From assembly GCA_964030785.1 (NCBI GenBank), contig OZ034969.1, positions 44,925,201-44,989,200 on the forward strand: a stretch of DNA of 64,000 nucleotides. Direction: 5' to 3'. This document shows, in pieces, positions 39,701-54,700 of the stretch. The notes under the pieces are model-generated. The model was not told the DNA's origin, ran no database searches, and saw only the letters and a program-made list of their open reading frames with translations. The position numbers were made by a program, and so were the translations under genes. The DNA comes from Siderastrea siderea (lineage: Eukaryota; Cnidaria; Anthozoa; Scleractinia; Rhizangiidae). The stretch's first letter is position 1. Each line of letters starts with the position of its first letter.

Positions 39701-42700
39701 CCAGAGGCAAGCCTAATTGTACTCATTCAGGTATGATATTTGGCGTGAAGTTGTGTTCAGTTAACATGTTCAGTTAATTATGGCCACAGAAAAATACAGG
39801 CAAACTCATAACAAGCCAGTGCTATACTACACTGCAGGCATCTTACTGCTACAGTCAAGAGGTTCAACAGTATTTGCAGGCAACATAACCCACTTGTTGT
39901 GGACTTTCAGTAGGTCATTTCGAAGTTGTCTTTTGCCTCTTTTTTAAAACAAGGCCTGGTGCGCAACCTTTCATATGAAAATGATTTTTATCTGCATGTG
40001 AATGAAAAAATCAAAATATGAAAGGCTGTGTACCAAGACTTGCTTTGAAAAAGAGGTTGCTGGCGACTCGGAAATGGTCATTACTTTGTCCTTTTGGTTC
40101 TACTCACATGTAGTGGCTGTTACAATTAGCTCACAGATCTGCTCATAATTTTGATTTATTTCCTGCGGTTTTGTATGTACTGATTGCAATGTAATGTTAC
40201 TTCTTGTGATTCGTTTTGTGTAACAATGTAGCCACCTCAATTTCAAGACCAGACAATAATTATTAGACTGTATCAAGATCTTTGCATCTGTAATCCTTTG
40301 GACAATTAAGTTAATCTTTGAAACAATTATTTTTCCTTGCTCACCACATTTATGAGCTCTTTGTTGATGTCAAAATTGAACTGAGCTAATGTTTTTTTCC
40401 AATTTGCATTTACAGCTGTAGCTATATTAATTAGCTTTTTACCACAGAGAGCATGGGAACGTGACTTATAGGATGTTCATGCAAACTTCCAGTCGTTGTG
40501 CAAATCAACACTTGACAGACAGCTTGATGCATTTTCTCATCAGCCAGTCCAGTTACTTGTTGATGCATTTTCTTATGCACATGACAATTTGTTGCATAAC
40601 AACTGGTGTATTGCAAAATCCTTGCTCTCACGAAGTTGTTTCTCAATTTCATTTGCAAGGCTAAGAAACAGAACAAATTCTTGTTTTTTGCTCTGCACTA
40701 TCTGCAGGATCTGTTTAATGAAGGATTGAAAATTTGGCTTGTGGCTTTAGTTTGTGCAAGTGCATTTTGTAATCAAATAAATTTTTTGAAGCTTTTTACA
40801 TGCACATTCAAGGCTGTAGATATGATGACAATGATAATTCAGTCATCAAATTGTTTTTGTGATGCTGATGAAAGTTTTAATTTGTTGTTAACAATTTGTC
40901 ACTCTTTTATTCTCTTAGTGTTAACAGTAGGGGCTGGAAAGGAAGGCACATGTCCCAAACCTTGGAAGGGACTTACAGGCTTCTGTGACAAGATGGGTGA
41001 TGAATGTGGAATGGACTATCACTGCTCAGAAAATGAGAAATGCTGCTTCAGTGGTTGCCAACGGATGTGTGTGAACACAACAGAAGCTCATCAGAATGGG
41101 GGAAGCAAACAAGGGCAATGCCCCAAGCCGTGGCTCGGTCAGGAGGGTCTATGTGATCGCCGTGGTGATATGTGTCAGAAAGATGTTGATTGCAAAGGAA
41201 ACCAGATATGCTGTTTCAATGGTTGCCAAAATGACTGTGTCAACCCTGGTTAGAGAAGTTCTGTCCTTGTTTTATACGCTAACAAGTGAAAAGCAAAAGG
41301 GCACAATGTGCAACAAAAGTAATATGTTTCAGACGTAACTGCCTTTCCCCTTAACCTTTGTTAGATTTCTAGTGTCAAAAAAAGTAATGGTCTTTGCAGC
41401 AGTTATCTGTGTAGCTAGATAACCTGCATGTGGCTTTCCCCCACCCCCACGGTGATGTCGCAGCTCTTACAAGGTCTTCTCTGATTTGCTGAGAAAACAA
41501 TACACCAAACAACGAAACAATGGACCCTAACCCTGGAAACAATAGAGCTGAGTGATACCAAGGTCCAATGAAATTAGAGGTTGTTAAGAGCTGCGGGGCT
41601 ACCGACCCCCTAACCCATATCCCCCTAACCCTTGCTAGATTTCCAGTGTCAAAAAAGGTGATGGTCTTCACAGCAGTATCTGTGTAGCTAGATAACCTGC
41701 ATCTGGCTTTCCCCCCCCCCCCCCTCCCCCCAATATCCCTTTTCTTCTCTGAGGGAAGACCTTGATCCATTACTTTGTCAGATCTCACGTAAACAAGTCA
41801 GATTCTGGACTCATCCCTGACTGGTCAAGAAGCAATTATAATACTGCAGCAATCGGCAGACTTTTGTTTTATGTTGTGCCTTGTGACTTATAGTAAATTC
41901 TGATCGGTCATACCATGAGTTAACAATATTGGTGACAGAGTGGTTGAGAGGTTAAAATTAATTCTGATTGGCAATACCATGAGTTACCAATATTGCTGGC
42001 AGAGTCAGGTTGATTTGGAAAACTTGGCATTGTTCAGAGATTAATCGAGCATTTATTTATGCTTGTTCTCAGATTTTTATTCTCAGTTTCCTTAGAATAC
42101 AAATGTTTGTTTCAAATTTACATCCCTTTGTTAGGTTTATCTACCTGCCAGAGGAGATATGAAGAATCATTTCTCTTCCCTGCCTTGGGTCGGTTTGTTC
42201 CAAGCTGCAAGAAAGATGGTAGATTTGATGAGATGCAGTGCCACTCATCCACTGGCCATTGTTGGTGTGTAGACAATTATGGCACAGAACTGCTTGGAAC
42301 ACGAACAAGAGGAAGACCTAATTGCACCGTTCCAGGTAAATAAAGAGAACATCGAAGATGCCTTTCTCTAGGGAGATCTGAAATCCAGAGAGATTCTTAT
42401 CGAGGGACTGCAGCCTCTTGTGCCACTTTCCCCTAACCACTGCTTCCTGCTTCCTGACCTAATTAATCCCCCACCCCCCCCCCCCTGCCCCACCCCACAC
42501 TTCCATTGCTTCACACCACCCCCAGTTTCTTCTACACGGAAGCTTCTTATATATGTTCCAGGCACTTAAATTTAAGCATCTTTTAAATCCGTAATTATTG
42601 TAACTGACAGTATAAATAAATTACTGTTGGAATAAGCCATTATGGGAGCCAAGTACCAATTTTTTTCCTGTTGTAAATTATATGAAAAGGTGTGAAATTG

Positions 42701-45700
42701 AAGTGAAAAATATTTGGATTGATTCTTAAACATAGTTGTGAGAATTAACTCATTAATAAACAATCATTGTTGATTGCAGATCCATGTGTTTCCACTACCT
42801 GCCCCTATTATGGAGAATGCATCCCCAGCAAAGATCGCAAATCAGTTGAATGCAAGTGCAATGTCGCTTGCTTCCTGAATTATGATCCGGTGTGTGGATC
42901 AGACGCTAACACGTATGCTAACGAGTGTGTGATGAAAAGTACAGCATGTTTGCAAAAGAAGAATATTTCATTATCTTACATGGGTGAATGCGAAGAGGGT
43001 GAGTGCAAGTGCTATGAAGCCTGATTTTTATGTGATTGTAACATTGTACGATCACGATGATAAAAAGTTGAGCAGACAGTACGATACTGGTTTGCGTATG
43101 ACTGCTCCAATCTCTGAAACAGTTCAAATGGGGTAGACAGGCGTACACAAATGTGTTGTGTGTGTACCTTTTATCTTGGTAATTCAGCCAATTCTGTTCT
43201 GGAGTATTTGTTAGCAGTCATGCACGTAATAAGATTTAACTGTTTTCTTTTTTTTCCTGATAAATTCCTTATATTTTTCAGCATCTTTGCTGGTTTTTTG
43301 CCGATCTTGTCAAACCCCTCCCTGGTCTCTTTTGAACTGTTTTACTGAACTTATATTTTATAATAGTAGTCAATTAAAAATTGGTTTGTGGCAGTCAATG
43401 AAATTTCAGGGAAGAGTTAGGGGATATGTTTCATTTTGATCGGTGACAATGCCAATTGTGCCATGCCTTATCTGTAGCCTACCATTTTGATGTGAAAGCT
43501 GAGAGTATAAAGAATGGTGATTTATTTTAATTTATAGAGGAAGTCTGCTGTCTGTCTAAGCCTGCTATCTGTGGTTTATTTGTTATATATATATTTTTTC
43601 AGCTGATCCTTGTGCATCAGTTGAGTGTGGCTTCTATTCTGAATGTGATGTTGTCAATGGTACTGTCACATGCGTCTGCCCAGGTTCTGGAAGCCGTCCA
43701 AGTTGTAGCGATGAGAAGAAAACAGTGTGTGGCTCTGATGGAGAAATTTATGACAGCATTTGTCACTTGATGAATGCCTCCTGCCAACAACAGGTGTTGA
43801 TCCAACCTGCATTGCCAGAATACTGTGGTAAGAAACTGATGTGATAAGAAACTTCTCTATGTGCATGAGAGTGGACATGAATTTGTGTTGAAATCAATGA
43901 CAATTTGAAATAGATGTTATTAAGCTGAAAAATCCTGCTGACATATTGTAATGAGCTGAGGCTACAGCACAGGCAGCCCAAGCTCACTCCTCACAAACTA
44001 CAAAAACAAGGAATGTATTGATTATTTATGGATCTCGAGTCGGGGTGTGACCTTCGAGAGAAACCGGTATTGGGTTACAAGCGGCCATTTACAATTTGAG
44101 ACTTTGTGTATGGGGAATAAAATATCGTCAATTTCAAACGTTAGACAAAACAAAATTTCAACATTATTTAGTTAAAATGAATAAAACTAACTTATCTCCT
44201 GCATCTTTGTGTGTTTTTTGGGCTTATTTCATCAATTTGGGCTTTCTTTGACATGAGTGTTACTACCTTCGTAAGACAAAGTAAAGGCCCCGCACCGTTT
44301 TAGGCTGGAGATTCGAACTTGTCTACTCGAAGGTGGTTTGCAGCCCGAAAATCCATCCAATCACAGATTTTCCAAGGTGCAGAGATCACAGAGCTTTACC
44401 TCTGGTGAAATTTCTCTCGACCGAGGGTGGTACAGGAGACTTGAATCAAGCCTTACTCCAGTTGAAAAGGACAGGAGATACTGCATCAGTTGTTGTGACA
44501 CATTTTTTTAGGTTTTTATCTCACTGATTTGGTTCATACTAAAACTATTGTGACTGTCAGTAGCTGTACATGAATTGACTGTACCACCCTCGGTCGAGGG
44601 AAATTTCACCTCGGACCCAAGCCTTGTGTCAATTTTCAAAATCATTGGCGGTCGCCGAAAGAAGGGATTTTGGACGTGGAGTGAGAAAATGCTCATTTTC
44701 AGGAAAATACGTGGGGATATTTGGTGAAGGAACATTTTCCAAGGTGCAGAGATCACAGAGCCTTCCCTCTGGTTGAAAATATCTGCAATAGGATGGATTT
44801 TCAGGCCGCAAATTACTGCCATAGAGTAGACAAGTTTGAGTCTCCGGCCTAAATGGTGTGGGGCATTTACTTTACACTCATGTCAGAGAAAGCCAAAACG
44901 ATAAAATAAGCCCCAAACACACAAAGACGCAAGAGATAAGTTAGTTTTATTCATTCTAATGAGAGAATGTTGAAATTTAGTTTTATTTGACTTTTGAAAT
45001 CGACGATATTTTTGAAGTCTCAAATTGTAAATGGCTGCTTGTGACCCAGTACCGGTTTCTCTCGAAGGTCAGGTCCCAACTTGAGATCCATAAATTAATA
45101 AATTCTTTGCTCTCTTGAGGCGTGAGCTTGGGCTGCCTGTGGCTACAGCTGTTAGTTTGCTCACACATTTTAAAATGAAAAACAGCAATTTAAGCAAGGA
45201 CGGTAAGACATCGTCCCTTGCTTAAATACATGTGTTATCATTGACATTATAGTGTTGTTGTTAAGTAATTATTACGATGTGCTGGCTGTCCATTTTCTAT
45301 TTTTCCTTTTGTATATAGTCAGAATCATGAGTGGTCACTTTATGTACCAAATGTAATTCACTTATATCACCAGCACCCAACATCATTCAACAGGGTGGGA
45401 AACATATTCAGCGCGATAAATTTAACAGCGATGAAGTGAGAGTTAAAGTTGAGTTCTTTTGGCCACCTCATTCAATGTCGTACAACAGTGAAGTTGTATT
45501 AGACAATGTTGAGTGATGTGGACTGCTTTAAGCCAGGGCCTAGCATGTTTGAATTAAGAGGAATTAATTTGAGCATTTAAGAAAGATGTTGCAACATGAT
45601 CAAGCAAATATGGCAAGGTTGCATTTTCAGCTAATCAGGTAGTCTTTTATTGGGTTGGATATACATAAAGACAACAAAATTATTAAGGCATGGGTTGGGG

Positions 45701-48700
45701 TTTTTGTGAAAATTTCATTTATGGCTTTGTGACGGTGCATATTTTTTCACATTCTCAGACCAAGTTCAAGTTGACCCATGCAGCAATGTGACCTGCAGTC
45801 ATCCTTTGCAGGAATGCAAAGTGACAGATGATGGCAAGCCTGTTTGCAAATGTCCAATCATTGGATGTACTACTGATTATCGACCGGTGTGTGGAACTGA
45901 TGGCCAGACTTACTCCAATAAGTGTATGATGGACCTCCTTACGTGTGAAGCAAACAAGATTGTCTCTGTGGACTATGAAGGAGAGTGCAAGGGAGCTGAG
46001 AGGTGTAAGTACATGCTGAGCCCTGGAACAATGTAACCTTTTCCTGAATGAGGATATACCTAATTCAATAAAGGTTGCTCTGGGCATTTGGGCATTTGGG
46101 CAATTGCGCATTGGGAAGCTATTGTTTGGCAGTCACTCAAGCAAAGCATTGCATTGTGTTCCCTATGCCCAAGTGCCCCAATTGCCAATGACCAATTGCC
46201 AAAGCAATCTTTATTGAATTAGGCAAATACACCATTTGGAATTCATAACCTATAGAAAAATAAATGATAGAAGTTGGATCTTTGATGGATTTGAAAAGTT
46301 TAAAAATAGTGAAATTTAACAAAATCGTAATCCTAAATATATTGCCTGTTTGTAAAACTACAACTTCCTTTATGAGGCTCTGTGCATGAAATAACATGAG
46401 ATACGTCTCTAAAGAAAAGACTTTGAAAACCGTTAAGGATTGTCAACCAGTCAACCATGTCTTATACAGCAAATAGAAGGGGGGGGGGGGATTTCTTTGG
46501 ATAAAATCCAATGGCAATTATTCTTGTTTCCATTTTCCATAAGAGCCAAAAGGTGGTTAATCTTTATGGTGAGTGTAGCCTTGTAGAGAGGAGAATGAGT
46601 AATTTATTCCCTTGAATCACAGATCATTATCTATGATTTTAGAATTTTCTTTTTAGCATTTAGAATAAACCTGTGTACGTATGTTTAGGTGATATGATTC
46701 ACCAATCACATCACCAGAGCTTTTTAACATCTTGTTTATACCACATTTCCTCCATTAAGCCCAAGGGGGATGACCGGTATTCAGTTTTGGCTTCTGGGTG
46801 GGTGGGGTATTGTAAGAGGGGGGGGAGTGTGGGGGGCTAAATAGCTCTAGGATACTCAGCACATTCAAACTTATTACATTTTAGTTGGTGATCCATGTGC
46901 TAATGTTAGCTGCAGCCATCCTCTTGCCAAGTGTGTCCTCGCCAATAAGACAGCAACATGTGTCTGCCCTATGGTTGTCACGTTGGAATACTTCCCCGTT
47001 TGTGGCTCAGATGGAGTGACATATCCAAACCCAGGCTCACTGGGAATTGCAAGCTGCAACAGTGGAGGAGCCATTAAAAAGACACACGATGGAGAGTGTA
47101 AGTGCACCCATGCAGGGCCATTCCGGCCCTCAGTCTAGTTAGCCCAAGCTTCAAAGTCTGACCCTTCAATTCAAGTAAAAGCTTCATTCGTATTGAGCAG
47201 TATGATAGACTTCTGCTAACTCAAACACTCAAGGCAAACCAGAAATTGTTTAAGATAATGGGAGTTTGAGATAACCAGTAGCAAACAAGCGACCAACATG
47301 AACCAGATAAAGGAGAGGAATTTCAATTGTGAGTAGCAGGGTTCAAGATAGTGCAGGTCTTATGTGTTTTCTTGTGGTGTTGCGTATTGTACTGTACATT
47401 TGTGCAAGTTGGTTTTATCTTTGGTGCTCTGGGTGAAGTAACAACTAATGGTCACTACTATCATGTGTTACTGTTTTTGTGCTGTACAAGATGGTTCTAA
47501 ATTTTGAATAAAAGCGTTAATGTGTAACCATTCTTGTGAAAGCTAATGAGCAGTTTTTTTTATTTGACATTATGTTTGTAAGTTGATACTTTGTAAAATA
47601 AAATGCGGTACATGTATTTTTACTTATTTCAAACTTGGTACTTTTGGGAGCGAAAGAGTTAACAAAGGAGTCTATGTTGTTGTTAGATGTACATGGACCT
47701 GATAAGCATACAGCATAATGAAAATGCTGTTCTTTTCAGGTTCCAAGTTGCATGACCCATGTGAAGTCAGTCTTTGCAGCCACAAGCGACACTGGTGCGA
47801 GGTTCAGAATGGCACAGCTGTGTGTGTTTGTAACACAGCCTGCACGCTGGAGTATGTCCCGGTATGTGCCTCCGATAACAAGACATACCCCAACAAATGT
47901 GCCATGGAGGTAGCAGCATGCGAGAGCAATCAGCGTCTTAGAGTTGTTAGACCAGGAAAGTGTGGTACGTATTTGTAAGAAGACAGTGTACAAGTTTTCA
48001 CTATCATGTTTCTCTATACTACTGGTTTATAAAAGTAATTTTTAGTTTCAAGCAATACACTGGAACGATTTGAGTGCGTGACCACTTTTGATTGAAGATC
48101 TAAAAGACTTCAATAAGATGCCGATGCAGCAGTATGTTGTACACCAGAAGTCTTTGGCCAATAAATTCATCACATGATTGCAATCCAACATTATCAATTC
48201 AACCAGCCATTTAGATTTGTTAGTTTCTTAATTCTATTTTAAGTAAGTTATTCTTAAACACAGGACAATAGCCATATTAGAAGCTTGATTATAGTTCTAT
48301 TAGTTTTAGGGAACTGATTAGATTAGTGTCCCCGATCAGTGTACCTAGCTTGTAGTAACACTTGTAGTCTTGACACTAAATTACAGTTTGTGTTTACACT
48401 GTGTAGGTATAAATAACAATGTTTGATTCATTTGGCCAGTGCATCAAACATCATTAATTTAAGTTCACTTGCACACAAGTAGTGAAGGTGACAGTACCCA
48501 TCATATCACCCAGCTTGATAAACACATAGGTGGCGGCCTTACAGGGTGATTTTTATTTGCATGCCCTTGTTTTATCCAACAATAAATATTGAGTTGCATG
48601 TTGCTGAGGTTGAAATTGTCTAGGTTGGGCATTTACAGTCATTTAATAATAAATCATCTGATTTTAATTGTGTCACAGATGGAGTCATTGCTGATAAGCC

Positions 48701-51700
48701 CCATGTCTGCCCCAGACCCTGGAAAGGTCATGGTGGAATTTGTGACCGGAGGGGAGACATGTGTCAGAGTAATGCTGATTGTGAAGTACAAGGAGGAGGA
48801 AAGTGCTGCTTCAATGGCTGTCAAAAAGACTGTGTTCAGTTTGGTAAGTTGGCTTCATTTTAACCCTTTATGCATCAGTATCATTATACAAATTCTCCTT
48901 ACTGGTCTCCATGCATTTTGTTCAGTACTAGTTGGAATAATTTGTTTAAAATCACAACAATTCATCTTTGGTGATCATCACTTTAATTCTTGAGACCTGC
49001 ATTTGTTTTAATGCACTTATTTGATGAGGGGAAATTTGACACTGATCACTGTTAGGGTTTAAAGGCTTAATTTGTCTGCTGCTTACATGTTGTGTGCAGT
49101 CTTTTCAAGTACAGTACAGCCCAAAAATAATGCACACGCAAGAAGTGGCGCAAGAAGTTCTTGCGCCGCAAGAACACGCAAGCCGGCGCAAGAAGTGAAA
49201 GTGCTATGTTTTTGCGGTTTACCCGCAAGAACATTTGAAACGTAAGAAGTTGAAAATCTAGCCGCAAGAAGCCGCAAGAAGTTACTAATGTTACTGCAAG
49301 CCGCAAGAAGGCGCCAGAAGTACTGCGGGTCCAGCCGAAGAAACTTGTAGTGCTTAGTGTGAGGTAATTTGCAAAAGTAATGAGAGCAAATCTCGCGCTC
49401 TATTCTCTTTGAAATATCGCCGAGCTTTCGAGCGATTTTTCGCCGCGTTGGTGCGACAATTCGCCAAGTCAAGCGAAAGTTTGCAAGGCTAATCGAAAAC
49501 TCAAGGAAGCAAATGTTCAAACAACCGAAGTATCGAAGAGAATTCACGTCACGAAATGGAATATCTGCCAGCTTTCCGACTGCAAGATAAACGCCCGGTA
49601 AACATGATCTCCGGCAAATGACAAAACATGAACAATTTCTTTAAGTGTGTCTGATATGGTGATACAGGTTCAACTCAGAACTGACTCAATTCAGGTTTTT
49701 ATTCCATCCAAGAAATAGAAACAAAAAAGTCCAAAACCTATAATTGTGGCAAACTGCGTGAACTCTTCTTTGACAGGCAAGACAAGACAAGATTTACACG
49801 TGCAGGTCAGGTCATGCCATCTCGTGGGTGAACTCGTCAGGAATCCCTGCATCTTTACCACTTTAATTTCTCAGCAAGAAAGGAATACTCGAAGAAATAG
49901 CATAGGCATATGATTTCAACTACACATTCGCCTTTCGACACAGCTTGCTGTCCGGGGCTTGCTGTTTTGACGGCTTAGAGAACTGCTCATGCACTGCGGT
50001 ACAAAATGTCATTCATGCAAATCATACTAAATTTGCATACGGCAGATTTGTGTTTACTCAGGTTAGAATTGACGTGTCGGAGTTTTACTTTCCTTCAGAC
50101 TTCTTTGGTTTACTTCGAAGATTTAAAATGTGATATCGACTTCAGTGTAATGAATGGAACTATTTTTACAAACATAATGTGTTTTTCCAATTAAGACTTT
50201 GGCTATTATTCCTTCTCATCTGAGTGACCGTGCTCATTTCTCACACGTGTGAGTGCAACTAACTAAAAGTGGCTGTCCGAGTTTAATATGTTAGTGGAAG
50301 TACAGCAACACTGAACAGGTGAATGTCGGTCCTTTAATAATGTGACCGCTGTTCCTCATTTAAGTGAAATAAATCGAGCGAAATCTTTCGCGCCGCTAAG
50401 CATACCGCATGTCTGGGACTCCGGAACACATAATAAACAAAAAGATACGCGTGCTTCGTTTGAGTCTCGTTTCTCCCTAGCCGTTAAAAAACAACATTGA
50501 AGGCGACCAGCGTCAATTTCAGAACCTAGTGATTTCTCTATCTTATCAAATAAAAAATTCTAAACCGAAGAAAAAAACTTACAAGACAAATAAACAACTG
50601 ATTGCAAGCTACAAAGGCAGGCGATTTCGAACGTGCCTTGCGCTACAAAGTGGTCTCCTTTTTACCTTCTCCGGGTTCCGGGTTTTTAAGACGTTAGCGC
50701 AAAGAAGTTCTTGCGCTTACTTGCGGTCCGGACATCTTACCGCAAAGAAGTTCTTGCGGTTTTAACTTCTAAACGCAAAGAAGTTCTTGCGGCTTGCAGT
50801 ATTCAAGTGCAAGTGTCCCGCAAGTAGCCGCAAGAAGTTCCTGGCTTGCGGACGCAAAAAGAAGTTCTTGTGCGTGCATTATTTTTGGGCTGTACTGTAA
50901 CCCCCTAGAAATGCAAACCTTGGAGGAAATGCTTTGTGGTAATTAATTTTTCAAGAAACAATCGAAGCATTTGCAAACCTCATAGAATCTTTAAAAAGTT
51001 TCTGTAGTCCATTTATTGCATGTGATTTGCAGCCTGGGCAAAAGTGTTTGATTGCTCACATATGAGGGGTGGTTGCTCAGAGAGACATTGCTATCATTGA
51101 CAGTGAAGAAATATAATCATTTTTCCCATTTTTATAGGTGATCTTGAATGTCCTCAAAAGTGTCATCGTAATGCGCAGTGCATAGAACTTGTATTTGGAG
51201 GCCGACGTTGTGTGTGTAATCCAGGTTTTGAAGGAGATGGCATAGAGTGTGCAGGTATTGTTTCTTTAGCTGGGGGATTACTTTGCTACCTAACAAGGGA
51301 GCATCAGTTCTGTTTAGTCTTTCAAGCCCTGTTGTTAGTCAGTGATCTCTTAGCGTGGTTCAAATTCATGATACAGTGAAACCTTGATTATCTGGACTTC
51401 TGATAAATCCAGACTTTTCTCAGAAGCCCTGATTTGTTTATGAACATTTCTGAGTCAAGCTTGTAACAACTTTGAGCATAAAATGAGTGGATCAATCCTA
51501 AAAACAGATTATGTACGCTCCATGTTTCCCAGTAAAAGTTGATTGAGAACACTTAAGAAAAGATGAAGTCAATTTTGTGGCCATTTAAAATAGCCTTTAT
51601 TGTTACAACAGTTTCCTCTGAAAAAGACCACCATGATTGCTCATCTAAATCTTGTTTGATGGTGTATTCACTAAGTTTAATATTTATTAATAATTAACAT

Positions 51701-54700
51701 TTATTGTTACTTTATAATATTCAATAAATATTTAGTATTTAGCCTTCTCAGTTATTCTGGTTTGATTACATAAATTTGAACCATTTTGTTTGTCCCTGTA
51801 CTGTCCTGATACAGTTATTTAGGTTCGACAGTGTGGTTATGGAGTGTGTACGTGCAGATTCAAGAATGTAAATGGGTTCCGTCTCTTGTACACTTCTTGC
51901 AGTTTGATTGACCAGTTGAAGCAAAAGCCAAGTTTTCAAGGGGTTAAAATTTAATACAAAACTTTGTATCAAACTTTTGCCCTTATCTTGTGCAGTACAT
52001 CATGTGGGCTTGTGTTTTCAGTGTCTCTGATAATTTTCCCATTGGGGGGTCGGGTGAATATGAAAGCAGCTGGCTTAGCGCTCCTTGGACTTTTCTTTTT
52101 CTTTCCATTTACACTATAATTATGCAGTTCTTGAGTTCTCTGGGATTTTGTGTAGTGTTTCCCTACTCTTTAGTAATTAAGCAAGCAAGAATAAGTTTCC
52201 AAATTTCAAACTGGGGACAATGCAACTGGTGATCCATGTCAAAAGAAAGACTTGTTTGGGTTAAAGGCACTGTCTTAATTTTTTTAAAGACCGTAACTGT
52301 TGATTTGATGTCCAAGCTGAAACCGTAACAAACTTGAGTAAGCAATGCAACCATGTTCTATAAGATAACACGAGTTAAAATTGCTAAGTTTGTTAGTGGG
52401 AGGATGACTTTTGTATGGAAACCTCCTTAAATGTTTAAAGTAATGGTACTGAAGACTGACTGTGAATTGATATGCTTGTTTTGTTTGTTATGCAGCTGAC
52501 CCATGTAGTGTAAAGACCTGCAAGCATTATGCTGTTTGTGTTGAGAGTGACGGTGTTGGCAAATGTGTCTGTCCACAAGTTTGTCCAGCAATTTTTGCAC
52601 CAGTCTGTGGCTCAGATGGAAACATTTATGATAATGAGTGCCAGATGAGAGTGGCATCTTGTACTCAACAGAAAAAGATCACTTTTGCAAGCAAAGAAAC
52701 TTGCAGTTAGTGTGCCATTCATGCGTTTATTATAATAACTGATAATTATCTACTGTTTAAATGCTGAAGTTAGACAGCTTGTACAATTGGATTCTGATAA
52801 AGACTGCGGATGAAATCCTCAGGCACGGTCATTCAAATGAAAAGTGTTGAGTGATACTTTCTTTTGTTGCTGTTTATTGTACCATACAAGCTTAAGGTGG
52901 CTCAGCATTTGAGTCTGTGGATAAAAATAATCTTAAAGTCTGACCATTCAGATTAAATATAGTGACAAGCACTTTTCCGTGGTGCTGTTTGTAATTCTTA
53001 CCAAGAGATGAGGGATTTACCTATGACATGCGAGTCCATGGCTAAGGACCTTGTCACCATTCACATGAAAGCTACCAAGCAGAACTGCACTTTGGTGCTG
53101 TTATTCTCTACAAGGTGGTTCTAACTTGTGATATTTCTGAGGATGATGTTGTCAAGTTAGACCATTCAAATGAAAACTAATATTGAGTGGTTCTTGTGGG
53201 TGCATTTACCATCAAGTGGAAATTGTTGTGTCTTTGTCTCTAGTAGCTTTTATTTTAGTTGTTGATAAGAAAACATTTCATCAACAGGCTAACAACTGTT
53301 ACGTAAATGAAAACTGTTTAACTATGGATATTATCATTGGGTGGGAATTTTGCCTATTGTGGTATTGGCTATTTGGAGGTTGTTGTTGTTGTTGTTGCTT
53401 TTTTCCTGATGGGCATAGAGTGAATTACATTGACTTACATGTGTTGAAGTATTAAAAAGCAAGTTTTTTTTTCTCAATAGAGCCAGACCCTTGTAAGAAA
53501 TCCAATTGCAGCCACCCACTTCACAAATGTGTCAAGACATCAGTGGGAGCTGTCTGTATTTGTCCACCATCTGCTTGCACAAGAGAATATGCTCCAGTGT
53601 GTGGGACAGATGGTAACACCTATCCTAATAGCTGTGTCCTGAAAGCAACAGCTTGTGAAAGGAGTCAGAATATCTCACTGGCAAGTCAAGGAGAGTGCAA
53701 AGAGGAGAAAGAAAGTAAGGCAATGTTATGACCTCTAGAATATTCACTTTGCAAGAGATTCTACAAAAAGTTGACGTTGCAGAGAGGCAAGGCCTGGATG
53801 TGGGTTATAATGGGACACTATCATCTATTTTCAATATGACTTTGAAAGACAAGAAAACAAATTTGCATTAATATAAGCCAAAAATAATGGTCCTGTTTTG
53901 TAAAAATGGCTATGCTAGTGAGCAGAAATCATCAGTAAGCATCTGGAGCTGAGGAGTGAAAAATATTCAAACTTGAAAGAAAGAATCTGCAGGCCAACAT
54001 TTTCAAGTTCTTCCCTTAGCTTATAAATCGGTTGGAACTGATTGTGGCTCCTTTCTTTCTTCAAAATTCCACTTGATGTGGTCTCTTTGGTGGTTGAGGC
54101 AACAAATTCATGTCTGAGAAAGATACAGTGCACATGAATTTGGCATATTTTCGACATAGAAATTAAGAAAGGCTTCATAACATCGCCCCTTAAACTTTTA
54201 ATTTTGTTCATTTCTATGGATCCAAGCTTTTCAATCTACATTGTTCTTTCTCTTATTTCTTCCGTTTTGTTTGTCCTTTTAAAATCCCTTCATCCATGTA
54301 CAGTCGAGGTGTCACATATTGCCTGGGAGGTTACCCAGGTTTTTAGCTGACATGGAGGTGCAAACAAGTTTTTTTGAGTTCGTGTTCACAACTGAGGAGG
54401 GTGGGGAGGGTGTAACTTCTTGGTCATCATTTTGTGCTGGTAGTTTTGTCCAGTTATTGTTTTATGGAAGTTTTTATTTTTGGCTTCATTTACACCTTCC
54501 TATTACTTCGAGCCCAAGGACCGCCTTCTTGATCATGTGATAGAAAATCGGCTACGGTTCGTGTCACTACATGAATTGCGCAAAATGCGTGAATTTCTGC
54601 TGACATAATGTTTATCAACAAACCTTTTCAATTCCAAACACCTCTCAGACTTTGAACAAACAAGCCTGTTTTAAGCATCCAGTGAAGGAGTAACATTTTC

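Noticed and set aside
45331..45516. Possible exon (61 codons) between Kazal 3 and Kazal 4
   Set aside because: There is no cysteine pattern, and the candidate donor after GATGAAGTGAGAG is not GT, so there is no consistent phase 1 exon.
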